Under the pieces are notes generated by a model. The model did no database searches and had not been told where the DNA came from. It worked only from the letters and a program-made list of their open reading frames with translations. A DNA stretch of 64,000 nucleotides. It comes from Gonatopus flavifemur. Its lineage: Eukaryota; Arthropoda; Insecta; Hymenoptera; Dryinidae. Numbering within the stretch: position 1 is the stretch's first letter; every line of letters begins with the position of its first letter. This document shows, in pieces, positions 12,426 to 23,766 of the stretch. The translations under genes were made by a program, and so were the position numbers. Location of the stretch: NCBI GenBank assembly GCA_018340375.1, contig JAFFJZ010000046.1, positions 1,736,001 through 1,800,000 of the forward strand. Direction: 5' to 3'.

Positions 12426-12838
12426 AGGAGATATAACAGTTATATCCAAGATTCTGCTGTTTCCCACCGTACATTGTCAAATAAACAATGTGATAAGCCG
12501 CGATCCGTCAAAGAATTCATTCCTGCGTCTTCTCCGGTGTTCTCTCCGTCGTTTGGAATCAGTTAGAAAGAAAACGAATGTTGCCGAGTGGAGATATAAC
12601 AGTTTTACCCAAGGATCTGCTGTTTCCCACCGTAAATTGTTGGATAAACAATGTTATGAACTGCGATCCCTCACAGGATTCATCCCTCCATCTCCTCCGG
12701 TCTTCTCTCCGTCGTTTGAGATCAATTAGGAGGAAAACGAATGTTGCCGAGTGGAGATATAACAGTTCTATCCAAGATTCTGCTGTTTCTCACCGTAAAT
12801 TGTTAAATAAACAATGTTATAAACGCCGATCCCTCACA
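12426..12838 (-). repeat. 164-bp satellite, right arm part A (reversed)
   Basis: About 2.5 monomers in the opposite orientation, recognisable by CCAAGATTCTGCTGTTTCCC and GCGATCC(G/C)TC. The array stops at CCCTCACAG, where truncated Gypsy-2 LTR begins. Confidence 0.9.
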
Positions 12839-13356
12839 GTATCGCCGAAATATTTAATTGATACCATTTCTTTCCTTCCTCCAGATGAGAATTCAACGGA
12901 ATCTATTTCCTCAATACTTAACTTACTATACAAAATACCATAATTTTTGCAAGTTTTACAATCTTGAAATTCTTGAACTATTTGAATACAATCTATACAT
13001 CGTTTAGGTAAACATGGTTTAGGTGGACAATGAATAATTTCCGTTCGATGAACCGAATTATTAGTGGTTTTATCTATAGATTCATTTTTTTTTTGAGGTT
13101 CCGGATTTGTTGCTCCAAGTTCTTCATATTCTTCTAATACCACGATATATTTCTCAGTTTGTCTCCCAATTCCTTTTCTAATGGAATATAAGGCCTCTTC
13201 TCCTAGTTTGTCCCCTTCGGTGTTAATCTTCTTTTGTTTCCGCAATATGGCGTTTTCAATCATTTTTTGTTCCTTCAATATTTGTTCGATCGTTCGCGTC
13301 ACTAAAAAGAAGAAATTCGGAAAGAGGTCAGAAAAACGATATCCAAAAATAGACAA
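12817..13356 (-). CDS. LTR-encoded ORF of Gypsy-2, 3' LTR copy
   Basis: I do not recognise this protein. It is an open frame of 179 codons in the sense orientation of the element, inside the LTR. It has a lysine/glutamate-rich helical N-terminal half and a cysteine cluster in the C-terminal half, CPPKPCLPKRCIDC followed by CKTCKNYG. The copy in the other LTR is open over the same length without indels, although many residues differ. Because the LTR is truncated at 12839, the last six or so codons are read from satellite DNA. The start was taken at the first ATG of the frame, which is shared by both copies. It may be an accessory protein or a chance frame kept by the youth of the LTR pair. Confidence 0.5.
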   Translation of the reverse strand: MSIFGYRFSDLFPNFFFLVTRTIEQILKEQKMIENAILRKQKKINTEGDKLGEEALYSIRKGIGRQTEKYIVVLEEYEELGATNPEPQKKNESIDKTTNNSVHRTEIIHCPPKPCLPKRCIDCIQIVQEFQDCKTCKNYGILYSKLSIEEIDSVEFSSGGRKEMVSIKYFGDTVRDRRL

Positions 13357-13504
13357 AAGTTGAGTTCAAGTAATTGAGGGGATATCTAATGTGATTATAT
13401 AATCAGTTCAATTCAATCTGATATCAAGGTATAGGTGAGGAGAGTTCGAGTGTGGATTGGCATATTATTCCAGTTGGAAGGAAAATAACGATGGAACTGT
13501 ACGT

Positions 13505-13872
13505 GAGATTAAGTGTGTGACGCACAAAATCTCGTTAGAATGGATTCGAAGTCAAAGACACGAGATATAGTGTCTGTTGCACAGTATCTCGTTTGAAAGA
13601 CAAATTAGAGAAGATTTTGAGATTTGGTGTCTAACGCACAAAATCTCGTTAGAATAGATTTGAAATAAAAGACACGAGATATAGTGTCTATTGCACAGTA
13701 TCTCGTTTGGAAAAATCAGAGAAGATCTTGAGATTGAGTGTCTTACGCACAAAATCTCGTTAGAATGGATGAGATATAGTGTCTATTGCACCCTATCTCT
13801 GATTTTGGATATGGTGACTTTGCACGTTATCCGGAGAGGAGTTCGGAATTTAGTGTCTACGCACAGAATTTC
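13505..13872. repeat. Array of eight hairpins in the 3' LTR of Gypsy-2
   Basis: Each unit is a short stem enclosing a GTG...CAC inner stem and a small loop, for example GAGATT..GTG..CAC..AATCTC. Stem sequence alternates between GAGATT/AATCTC and GAGATA/TATCTC, with the last two GGATA/TATCC and GGAATT/AATTTC. Base changes are thus mostly matched across stems. The array lies downstream of the TATA box on the transcribed minus strand, so it should be in the RNA. Confidence 0.8.
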
Positions 13873-14077
13873 GATAAGAATAGGATTCTTGAAATCAGAT
13901 TTGGGGTCTAGTTGTGAGAATTACTTACTGGTCGTTTGTAGACTCGGTGTAAGAAGGTAAAACTGGATTATCGAAGTTTGATACTTAGGAATGAATTGAA
14001 TTTTATAGGAGAATGAAACGACAATGCGAACTTCTGAAAGACTGGAAAATTGTGTGTGTCAAAGGGCACAAACTCGG

Positions 14078-14090
14078 CCTTTATATACTC
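14078..14090 (-). promoter_or_regulatory. TATA box of the Gypsy-2 LTR (3' LTR copy)
   Basis: On the minus strand the sequence reads GAGTATATAAAGG, a strong TATA element. The same sequence is kept in the other LTR at 36268-36280. It divides the LTR into a U3 of about 930 bp and a transcribed R/U5 part. Confidence 0.7.
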
Positions 14091-15018
14091 CTCTTGGAAG
14101 TTGGCTCTGAGAAGGGGTACAAACGTTTGAGAAAGGAGGGACAATAGTTTTCTTTCTCTCTATGTCTCAAGAGTTTTTTTATATAGGTTTTCCTATGTAT
14201 CAGTTTCTCCTCAGGTTTGCATAGCCTTCCCTTGTAGACTCATTGATAATAACTAATACTTAACATTTTTGGGTTTGGTTATAAATATTAACCAACATGT
14301 TGCATATTTAAATAATCAAAATTATTTCTGAAAGTACACATAGAGTCAGGAATGCATGGGTTGACGTCACATAGCTAGGTATCGAAACAGCATACGCATT
14401 GTCCCGGTCTCGAGTTTTTTCATGAACGCTTTTCCGTAGCGCACAAGAGTCTCCTCCAAATCTGTCACTCAGATGTATGCAGAATATGTATACATTCTGA
14501 TGTACTTTCAGAAACAATTCACAGGCGTAGGAGCGAGTTTGAAACTCGTTATATTTTGGAATATTCGCATTTTTGCATTGAATATTGATTAAAAATTGGA
14601 ATCGTAATATATACATGAAAGAAAATATGAATAATATATGAATATATTTGAATATATATATATGAGGAGTAATAAGAGTATATCATGGAATGATGAAAAT
14701 TATATAACATGAGAATTTCTACAGATATATCCTTTTTTATGCATTTGTGGATGAAACTTCACATGAAAGATTGTTATTTGCATGTGACTAAATTGTTACA
14801 TAGGTTTATTCAGAATCAATTTATTCTGAAAAAGATCTAGTTATTCAACTGTGATTTCCAAATTACAAAATTGTCATTTCACGTTATGTAATTTTATATA
14901 ACATTCATATAACAATGTTATATGGGTGGTTAGGATTAATATATACGCATATATATATTCTACAAAGAGAAAGAAACGAACAAACGAAAGAGGTGTGAAA
15001 AAATACGAGGATGTTACA

Positions 15019-15033
15019 CCTCCCCCCTTTTTT
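15019..15033 (-). other. Polypurine tract of Gypsy-2
   Basis: On the minus strand AAAAAAGGGGGGAGG lies directly before the TGTAACATCC start of the 3' LTR. Confidence 0.85.
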
Positions 15034-15075
15034 GACAAATCTTCAGGGGAGATTTAGCATAATAATAAAAAAAAA

Positions 15076-17051
15076 TTAGTCTAATCCATAAGGTCGTTTA
15101 TGGTGTTGTTCCATCCTATTCGATGATGTTGCCTGTGGTTCTAAGGCGATATTCTCTGCTAAAGTAGGATAGATTGTGGATGGGGTGGAATCTACAGGGT
15201 TATTTTCTCCGCTTTTCTCTTGTTCTTCATTTCGACTCCTATCTTCATTCCTTTTGTGTCGTCCAAGATGTAGGAGTAAATTCGTGACTGAGTCCCAAAT
15301 CGCTCCGATCAAGAAGAAGGAACAGCCATAAAATGTATGCAGTGTGTACCCATGGATTAAAGTGTTCACAGCTGTTTTTATAGCTTTGAAACATAAGTAT
15401 ATGCCAAATATACCAGCTGTTGCTGATCCAAAAGTAATGAACGATCCCCAAATTTTATTCAATGTGGTTCGTGCTATTTTTTGCAAGGCTTCTTCGTCTA
15501 GTAAGTTCATCATGGAAATCCCTTTGATGATAGTTGGTTGTCCCGTTAGGCCCCGTGCAATTGTATTAAGTACCGCTGGTCGTTCGATTGGAAACATTAT
15601 GTTATTTCTCAATCGTTCGAGATCTTTATCGGAATAAATTCCACTATTTGCTAGGTATTTCGGGCTGATATATTTCCACGTGGGTTCCGTCATTGGTTTG
15701 ATAGTTATTGGTGGTAATGTTCTCGTAGGTGTTGGAATCATCTGGTACCATCCATCTTTGATATAATACATTGGGGGTAGAAAAGAATTACGATCGATTT
15801 GAGTTCCAGTTTTGGTGATGACATGTGTTCTTGGTTCAAGGAAAAAACTATGGTTTCCAATGGTGATTGGTAACTCGTTATAACAGGTTGTTGTACGCCG
15901 TGTTTTTGTATCCACTGGGGTACATTTCATGATGTGGATTACTTCTCCAGATGGTACGGCCATAAAACCGGGTCCTTTCATCAAATGGTACGCGAATTCA
16001 TCAGGTGTGTGAATTGCATAAGTCAATGAATTTCTTAACACCTGTTGTTCTGATTGACAACGGTGTGTAAGTATATCAGTATACAAGTTATTCATTTGGG
16101 TTCGAATATGCCTTTCAACATATACAAATTTCGAATTTATGTATGCAAACATATTTAAGCCTTTGGTTCCAAGTCGTTTCGTTGTGAGTAGATTACTTCC
16201 TTCCAAGAAGAAGAGCTTTGGATGTTCAGTTCTGATAAGGGTATATCCACACAGCATTTCTTCGCCGATTTTCGCTAACGCGAAGGTGGTGTCTTTTGCT
16301 GTTAAGGAATAGATGGTTTGAGTACTATCGGTGGTTCCGTCACTCATTTTATGGGCGGGTTCTTCATATATGATGTCGTAATCATTAAAATTGCAGACAT
16401 CTCGAGGAATGGGATCCCAAAACGTGTAACCTCCTTCGCTATCGATACAACTCCCTTCACTATGTTGACGAATCACACCGGATTGTAGGTGAATTTTGTC
16501 ATCTTCTAAATTTACAGATGCTTGATAAGATTTTAGCGTGACTTTTATCAGGACTTGCACGATTACGCCATCCCAGGAGCCATATGGGTCGGAATAGGAG
16601 CATCCGTTGAACTTTCCATCAGAATTTACGCTTCCCGCCAATAGAGTTTGTCTGATACTAGTTGCATTGACTCTCAGTCCCGCAATGATATTGTTATGCG
16701 AGAGATAAAGTGTTCCGAGTTCATGCATTTCTTCGCATTTTGTTTTGCCAATTTCGGTGATGTATTCAGCAATACCATTATGAACTGCAGATATATGAGA
16801 GAACATTCCACATCTCTGTACAGTTCTTTGTATTGACGTATGGAGGTTTTATCGAACTCTGATAGTTGAAGCAATTGAACATTGGTTTGAGTAATATTTG
16901 GTCGTACATGGGGAATTGAACATTCTCCTACATTGAGTAGTGATAATGTTGTGATATTAAGATTCGGGGTACCACAATCGTATCCTACTGAACCTCGAAC
17001 GATGATGAATCTTATTGAGATGAAGACAACTATTTTCCACGGTGACAACAT
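15076..17051 (-). pseudogene. Gypsy-2 env: class III-like (chuvirus-type) glycoprotein, one frameshift
   Basis: This is an envelope glycoprotein gene in the position typical of errantiviruses, 58 bases before the polypurine tract. It is read in two frames (17051 to about 16810, then 16806-15076) joined by a 1-base indel near 16806-16815. The N-terminus has a hydrophobic signal peptide followed by YDCG. Many cysteines and N-glycosylation sequons follow. Near the C-terminus are hydrophobic segments at about 15370-15460 and about 15270-15330 and a basic cytoplasmic tail. The YDCG, LLNVGEC and YRDVEC motifs recall the glycoproteins of chuviruses, which are known to have been captured by insect LTR elements; the assignment is from memory of that family and not from a search. 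A baculovirus F-type env, the usual errantivirus env, seems less likely because I see no furin site with an adjacent fusion peptide. Confidence 0.65.
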
Positions 17052-17394
17052 GATGTTGGTCGATGGAGAGTTCGCCGTTGATACTATGATTACAATATGA
17101 AGAATGGTTTTCTATTTACAAAGCGGAACTTTCGTACATTTTGATAGTAAATTGAATAGAAATTTATATATATATATATGATCACTTATGATAAGATGAT
17201 TCTAAAATGATGAAAAAAAATTCCAATCTATGTATGCACTGATTATCAGAACGAGGTAGGCCATACTGGGGCCAACTCTGGGCCAGACTCAGGCCAGTAC
17301 TAGGCTAGTGTTCGTGCACACTACAGAAGGCATATATATATTCTTTATATTCTATTTTTATAATTATTTTCTCGTTCTAAAATTTGATTAACAA

Positions 17395-17589
17395 TAGATA
17401 TATATGTATATATATATATATAAATATACATATATATGTATGTATCTACTTGGCAATTAGTCCTATCTTACTTTATGTGCTCACATGAAATTTTTTTATG
17501 TTTCGTATGTTTGTTTTCTGTATTTTGTTGTATATTTACAATGATGATAATAACGAAGGGGGTTTCCCATGTAAGTTGATTTTGTTAAA

Positions 17590-17623
<34 letters not shown>

Positions 17624-17665
17624 CTATACTGTGATATATATATATATATATATTCTTTCGATTCG
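17395..17665. repeat. (AT)n microsatellites inside Gypsy-2
   Basis: Runs of TATATA at about 17400-17430, 17591-17621 and 17634-17652 lie between env and the next ORF. No coding frame with recognisable content is present from 17052 to 17691. Confidence 0.9.
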
Positions 17666-17691
17666 AATATTTCTTTTCTCATTTAAATGTA

Positions 17692-18123
17692 TTAATTCTC
17701 GATAAATCGCCTAGCTTTTAAATGATGAGTACGAAGAATTGCTAAGAGTAGCACGTCTTTTCGGAATTTCCATTCTTTGGGATCCTTCTCACACACGCAC
17801 TCGAAACAAAAATCGTATCCATCAAGATCATGATAATTGGCTTGATTTTGCAATTTAGTCCAATCATCGTGATCTCTATTATCACATCGCAATGAATTGA
17901 ATTCTCTATTGTCCATTTCTCGGATATTTATTCGGCGCCAAACGAATCTCCTACAATATTTAGTTCCCATGACTTTGAATGTCAATTGTATGAGAATTGA
18001 ATTTTTATAGTGAAATTTCGTGAGGATAGAAATTTGATTGGCGAGAATTATCCGTTGAAAAAATATCAGAGCGAGAGTGGGTTTTGGTCTTCTGTGGCTT
18101 GTACTCTCGACTATATGTTCCAA
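17692..18123 (-). CDS. Small ORF of unknown function in Gypsy-2, between pol and env
   Basis: I do not recognise this 143-codon frame. Its C-terminal half is charged and has CFECVCEKD followed by a lysine/arginine-rich end. It lies 102 bases from the edge of the mariner insertion and in the sense orientation of Gypsy-2. It could be a second accessory gene or a chance frame. An internal ATG at residue 52 (MGTKYCRRF) is an alternative start. Confidence 0.35.
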   Translation of the reverse strand: MEHIVESTSHRRPKPTLALIFFQRIILANQISILTKFHYKNSILIQLTFKVMGTKYCRRFVWRRINIREMDNREFNSLRCDNRDHDDWTKLQNQANYHDLDGYDFCFECVCEKDPKEWKFRKDVLLLAILRTHHLKARRFIEN

Positions 18124-18345
18124 ATTTCAATTGACGAGGTTTCTTTGGGATGATTCTATTACAACAAATATGTGGGAAATAAAATTGAATTCTGATTCAT
18201 AAAAAGAAGAATATGTGTATATATACAGGGCGTCCCATTTGAAACAGGACTGCTGAATAACTCTTCAGGGAATGGAGGGGGAGAAAATTGTTCAGATAAA
18301 AGTTGTAGGGTTCGAAGGGGGTCATAAGATGGTGACCTTGAATTT

Positions 18346-21300
18346 CATCATCATCATGAAGTAATCAGTCTTACGACTGGTTTGATGAAACCCTCCACCC
18401 CTGTCTATTATCCGCCAAACGTTTAATTTCTACATATCTACTACATCCCTTGTCTTGTACGATTTGCTTCATATAACTTGCTCTAGGTCTACCTTTACCA
18501 GTTTTACCATTCACTTTCCCTTCCAATATTGTTTTCAATAAACTCTCATGCCGTAATGTGTGTCCTATAAGATTGCTTCTCCTTTTCACGATGTGTTTCA
18601 GAAGATTTCTTTCTTCATTTATCTGCTCGAGTACTTCTTCATTTTTGACTTTGTCTATCCATTTTATTCTGAGCATCCTCCTATAACACCACATTTCAAA
18701 AGCTCCAAGTCTTCGTTGATCAGTTTTCCCCATTGTCCAAGTTTCGCAACCATATAATGCTGTGCTCCAAACATAACTTTTCAAGAAGTTCTTCCTTACT
18801 TCCAAGCTTATATTTTTTTAGCATCATAACTGTTTCTTTTGGTAAAAAGCCTGTTTCCCTCGTGCTATTTTTGCTCTTATATCTCTTTCGCTTTCGCCGT
18901 TCTCTGTAATTATGCTTCCTAGGTATTTGAATTCTTTCACCTGTTCAATTGTCTCGGTATCTATTTTGATTCTCGTTCTTCTAGCTGTTTTCGCTGCTGT
19001 ACACATCATGAATTTTGTTTTGTCTTTATTTATATCCATACAATAGTTTTCCAATAATATTGTTCTCATGGTGTTGAGAATATTTTCTAACTCAGTACTA
19101 CTCGTGGCCAATATAGCTATGTCATCCGCGAATCTCAACATACTTATATTTTCTCCCTGAATCTGTAATTTCGATTGAATTTCCTCCTTCACTTCGTTCA
19201 TTGCTTCTTCTATATATAAATTGAACATCAGTGGCGATAATGAGCATCCTTGTCTCACCCCTCTTCTCATTTGTGCTTCCCCTTCCTGACCCTCTATGTC
19301 TATTATTGCACTTTGATTCTTATATAATTCGTATATTATTCTTCTATCTTTATAATTTATTCCCACCTTCTTCAGGATCGCAAACATCTTCTCCCATTCC
19401 ACATTATCGAAAGCCTTTTGTATATCTACAAAACCTATGTACACAGATTTCTTCAGCGCTATCCTTTTCTCGATTACTGCCCTGAGTGCTAAGATTGCTT
19501 CTCGCGTTCCCCTATTTTTTCTGAAACCAAACTGATCCTCTGCCAATCTACTCTCTATTTCATTTTCCATCCTCCTGTCTATAATTTTGGTCAGTATTTT
19601 CGAAGCATGTGAAGTTAAACTGATCGTTCTGTAGTTCTCGCATTTGTCTGCCCCTTGTTCTTTCGGGATAGCGACAATTTTATTCTTTTGGAAATCTTCC
19701 GGTACTTCTCCTTTTTCGTACATATCTCTAATCAATTCGAACAGTGCGTCGCGAGTTCCTTCACTGGAAGCTTTTATAAGGTCCGCACTTATGCCATCTA
19801 TGCCTGGCGCTTTATTATTCTTCAATTCTTTCAAAGCCTTGTCGAATTCTGATCTCAATATCGAATCTCCCAATTCTTCCTCATCTACATCCTCCTCCTT
19901 CTCCAATAGTGCTATATCATCGTTTCCTCTATACGAGTCTTCCAAATGATTGATCCACTGTTCTATTTTCTCTTCCGTTTTTATCAATTGTCGTCCTAGA
20001 GAGTTTCTAATCTTATTGCTTCTAGATTTCATTTGTCCGAAAAATCTTTTAATAATCCTATATGCTTCATCTATTTTTCCTAAATGCAATCCTATTTCTA
20101 TTTCCTGACATTTCTCTTCTAACCACTGTTCTTTTGCTTCCCTTGATTCTCTTATTATTTTATTTCTCAATGATTTGTATCGTTGCTGGCCTTCTTGGCT
20201 ATCATTATTCTTGTATTTTCTTCTTTCATTTATCAATTCTAAAATTTCTCCCGTTATCCATGGGTTTTTAGCTTCTACTCCATCATTCTTCGAAATCTTA
20301 TCCGCACATTCTCTTATATCCCCCTTCATCTTTGTCCATCTCCTCTCTATTCCCAAGTCTTTCTCTTTTTGATCTCCCAATTTTTCATCCAACATTTTCT
20401 CGAATGCCTCATGTGTTTGTTTTCGCTTGAGGTTCTTCAAATTCCATCTTTTCTGCATTTTCCTTTTCTTCTTCAGAGATTTGAATTTCAGAGAACATTT
20501 CATCATCAACATATTATGATCACTATCTATATCTGCACCGGGATAAGTTTTACAGTTTTTCACTTGGTTTCTAAATCTTTGTTTCACTAATATGTAATCA
20601 ATTTGGTATCTTGCTGTATCTCCTGGCATTTTACAAGTGTAGATTCTTCTTGGATGATTTTCGAATGAAGTGTTTGTGATAACCATCTTATGATTTTCAC
20701 AAAATTCGACTAAACGTTGTCCTCTATCGTTCCTCCTCCCTAACGCGAAATCTCCTATAATGTTGTCCTCTTTCCCTTGTCCTACTACCGCATTCCAATC
20801 CCCCATCACTATCAAATTCTCTCCTCCCTTCACATATTCTATCACTTCTTCTATTTCTTCGTACGTTTTTTCAATATCTTCCTCCGAATATGCAGATGTG
20901 GGCATGTATACTTGGACTATGACTGTGTCTACCGGTTTTGTTCTGATTCTAACCATCATCACACGTTCATTGCGTTGCAAATAATTTTCTATTCTATTTC
21001 CTACTCTTTTATGCATCACAATTCCTACACCTGCTCGACCGTTCTTTGATCCTGTATGAATTATTCTATAATCCCCACTCCAGAAATCGCCCTCTTGTGG
21101 CCATCTCATTTCGCTAATCCCCATTACGTCCATATTCAACCTATTCATTTCTTATTTCAAATTTTCTGATTTTCCCGCTTGCCTCAGTGATCTAACATTC
21201 CACGCTCCGACTCGAAGAATGTTGTTTCTTTTCCCTATCCTATTCTTCGGTTTTCGTTCCTTGCTGATGAAGCTTCCTTGAGCAGCCTCCACCCGGAGAT

Positions 21301-21707
21301 TCGAACGGGAGACTAGTTTACCTCCGGAATATTTCACTCGAGAGAGCACCATCATGTATTTATTAATTTGTTTGTTTGTTTTTGTTACATAATATTCCAG
21401 GTTAGGAAAAAGGTTTCATTTCCTCGGGAAGTATTGAAACATGTCAAGGAAGGTAGTTTCCCCTTGCTTTCCTTCCGTTTGATTTTGCCGATGTTTCTGG
21501 CATTAGGATGATTTCGTTTCTCTCAGTTTGTATTCTTTCTCTTGAGTAGTTTATTCCACTCAAAAAAAAAGATCCAACTCTGAGATACTTATCCTCCCCA
21601 CCACGTAAAGGAAGCAGATACTACCAGGGATGGATAAAAAGGATATCAAGGACAGGTATCATGAATATCCCCCTGGAAGACCCGCAATCATCCACGGGGA
21701 GGTTATG
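18346..21707 (-). mobile_element. RTE/BovB-like LINE inserted in the inverted repeat of Mariner-1
   Basis: A 12-bp target duplication GACCTTGAATTT (18334-18345 and 21708-21719) brackets the element exactly. On the minus strand it begins at 21707, encodes an endonuclease-reverse transcriptase and ends in short (ATG)n repeats, as RTE-type LINEs do. The clade is inferred from the protein style and tail. Confidence 0.88.
18371..21355 (-). pseudogene. LINE endonuclease-reverse transcriptase with in-frame stops
   Basis: A single minus-strand frame runs from about 21355 to 18371. It is interrupted by stops at 21152-21154 and by two close stops near 18818-18826, without frameshifts. The apurinic-type endonuclease is at the N-terminus (RVGAWNVRSL, GDWNAVVG, then DIDSDHNML). 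Reverse transcriptase follows with GFRKNRGTREA, DIQKAFDNVEW, RQGCSLSPLMFN and FADDIA. The C-terminal part has ALYGCETWTM and GKGRPRASYM, a region shared by RTE/CR1-like insect elements. It copies LINE RNA at the nicked target. With three stops this copy is not functional, but the preserved frame shows it is not very old. Confidence 0.88.
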
Positions 21708-22075
21708 GACCTTGAATTTGACCTTGAGGTAAATTTTGAGCATAATTGATGGTCAAAGTATGTTTTTTCAAATGGAAAACCCTACGTTCGACCTCAGAAA
21801 TGGAAAGAGCGGAAAATTTTACGTCCGAATATGTTAACATATCAGGTCATTTAGAGGTCATTTGTAGGTCAAAGAACCATTTTCTATGGATTTTCACGGG
21901 AAAGCCTCAAACGAGTTGTTTCTCTGACCAAAGTTATTAAAGTTGAAGTGAAACCCCACGTTTCGACCTTGAATTGAAAGTTAACAGAACTAACCTTCAG
22001 AGTTTATTCTTCATATCAGTACGAAAATGATCATTAAGAAGTTTTCATCGTTTACGGTGTAAGTGCGGGTTCAAT

Positions 22076-23137
22076 ATGGTTTATTCACCCAACGAATGTC
22101 TTGATATTTTAATGATCTTGGGTGAGTGTCGCGGAGTGTATCAAAGAGCGTCACGATTGTACAGAGAGCGGTTTGGAGATCGGCAGCATCATCCTTCTCC
22201 AGAAGTCATTCGCCAAGTTGAAAGGAATTGTCGACAAGGAAGGATTGGTCAACGCCGAAACAATCAAGGTTTCAACTTTAACGACCCTCGATGCGTTGCT
22301 GTTTTAGCAATAATACACATGAATCCTCATGTTAGTTTACGTGATATTGAACGCGATTTGGGTATTCCACGCAGGACAGCACACAGAATTCTACAAGCTG
22401 CTCAATATCATCCGTACCACATCACACTGACCCAAGAATTATCTCAACAAGATATGCAGAATCGGGTTAACTTTTGCCATTGGGCTTTACAGAGGTTGAA
22501 CGGAGCGCCCGATTTCTTTCGATATGTTCTTTTCAGTGATGAATCAACGTTTCAAAGTACTGGCTTGTTAAATCGTCACAATAGCCACTATTGATCAGCG
22601 CAAAACCCGCACTGGACTCAACAAGTTGATCATCAGCATCGGTGGAGTATAAATGTTTGGTGTGGAATTCTAGACAATCAAGTTATTGGTCCGTATTTTT
22701 TTGATGGAACTGTTAACGGTCCTAATTATCTACAGTTTTCACAGAATGAATGACCAGTTCTCATGGAAGATGTGACATTAGCAACTAGGCAGAGGATGTG
22801 GTATCAGCAAGACGGTGCACCACCACACTTTGCTCGATGTGTGAGGGATTATCTAAATATCCTTTTCCCCAATCGTTGGATTGGTCGAGGTGGATTTGTA
22901 CTGTGGCCGGCAAGATCTCCTGATCTCACCCTTCTAGACCTCGATTTGTGGGGTTACGTGAAAAATGTCGTTTATACCAACCGATCAACAACACCTGTGG
23001 ATCTACAACAACGCATCAGATACACAATTGCGAATATTCGTGCAGAAGTTTTTCAGTCTGTTCTTGGAAACTTTCGACGCCGACTGGAGTTATGTATTGG
23101 AGTAAATGGCGGTCAATTCGAACATCTCCTGCAATAA
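22076..23137 (+). pseudogene. Mariner-1 transposase (DD41D), two nonsense codons
   Basis: This gene encodes a Tc1/mariner-superfamily transposase in one frame, interrupted by TGA at 22592-22594 and TGA at 22751-22753. The N-terminal helix-turn-helix region includes GIPRRTAHRIL. The catalytic acids are in FSDEST, QQDGAPPH and LTLLD; 41 residues separate the second and third, which defines the DD41D (rosa-type) group. The first stop replaces the tryptophan seen at the same place in the Mariner-3 relative (MHYWATENP). Confidence 0.9.
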
Positions 23138-23766
23138 GTGTGTCTTACCCGTCAACGGATTTGTGCCATCTGTAATTATAAAACGACGAACTGGAAAAAT
23201 AAATAATCTTTTGATTATTGTTTCAAATTTGGCATTCATTATCGTTCTCAAGGTCGAATTCAAGGTCGAAACGTGGGGTTTCACTTCAACTTTGATAACT
23301 TCGGTCAGAGAAACAACTCGTTTGAGGCTTTTCCGTGAAAATCCATAGAAAATGGTCTTTTGACTTACAAATGACCTCTCCATGACCTGATATGTTAACA
23401 TATTCGGACGTAAAATTTTTCGCTCTTTCCATTTCTGAGGTCGAACGTAGGGTTTTCCATTTGAAAAAACATACTTTGACCATCAATTATGCTCAAAATT
23501 AACCTCAAGGTCAAATTCAAGGTCACCATCTCATGGCCCTCTTCAAACCCTACAACTTTTATCTGAACAATTTTTTTCCCCCTCCATTCCTTGAAGAGTT
23601 ATTCAGCTGTCCTGTTTCAAATGGGACGCCCTGTATATATGGGTGAATTTGAGTTTGAAATATTGATCAGGAGAATAATTTTTATAATCGGTTGTAAATG
23701 ATACTTTGTTTGGACTGGTGGCAGGAAATGGGCTTGAGTATGGGTTATTTGCAATAATTACGTGGT

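Larger units (their letters stand above)
12839..15018 (-). repeat. 3' LTR of Gypsy-2, truncated at its end
   Basis: The segment matches 34915-37208 in direct orientation. It starts at GTATCGCCGAAA and lacks the terminal 230 bp or so that the other LTR has. It ends on the plus strand with GGATGTTACA, next to the polypurine tract. It is shorter than its partner partly because it holds one fewer unit of the hairpin repeat. Confidence 0.9.
18226..23633 (+). mobile_element. Mariner-1, DD41D mariner with long inverted repeats, inserted in Gypsy-2
   Basis: The ends are CAGGGCGTCCCATTTGAAAC and its inverse, flanked by the TA target (18224-18225 and 23634-23635). The inverted repeats extend about 370 bp. 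Removing the inserted LINE leaves about 2.0 kb. The transposase is damaged. Confidence 0.93.

Noticed and set aside
880..12838. CRISPR-like array
   Set aside because: Repeats are contiguous 164-bp satellite monomers without spacers, in eukaryotic DNA; no cas genes.
14308..14616. ORF in the U3 part of the Gypsy-2 LTR
   Set aside because: It is not kept as an equivalent frame in the other LTR copy, unlike the ORF at 34891-35433.
19231..20984. Plus-strand hydrophobic ORFs opposite the LINE
   Set aside because: They are antisense shadows of the reverse transcriptase gene.
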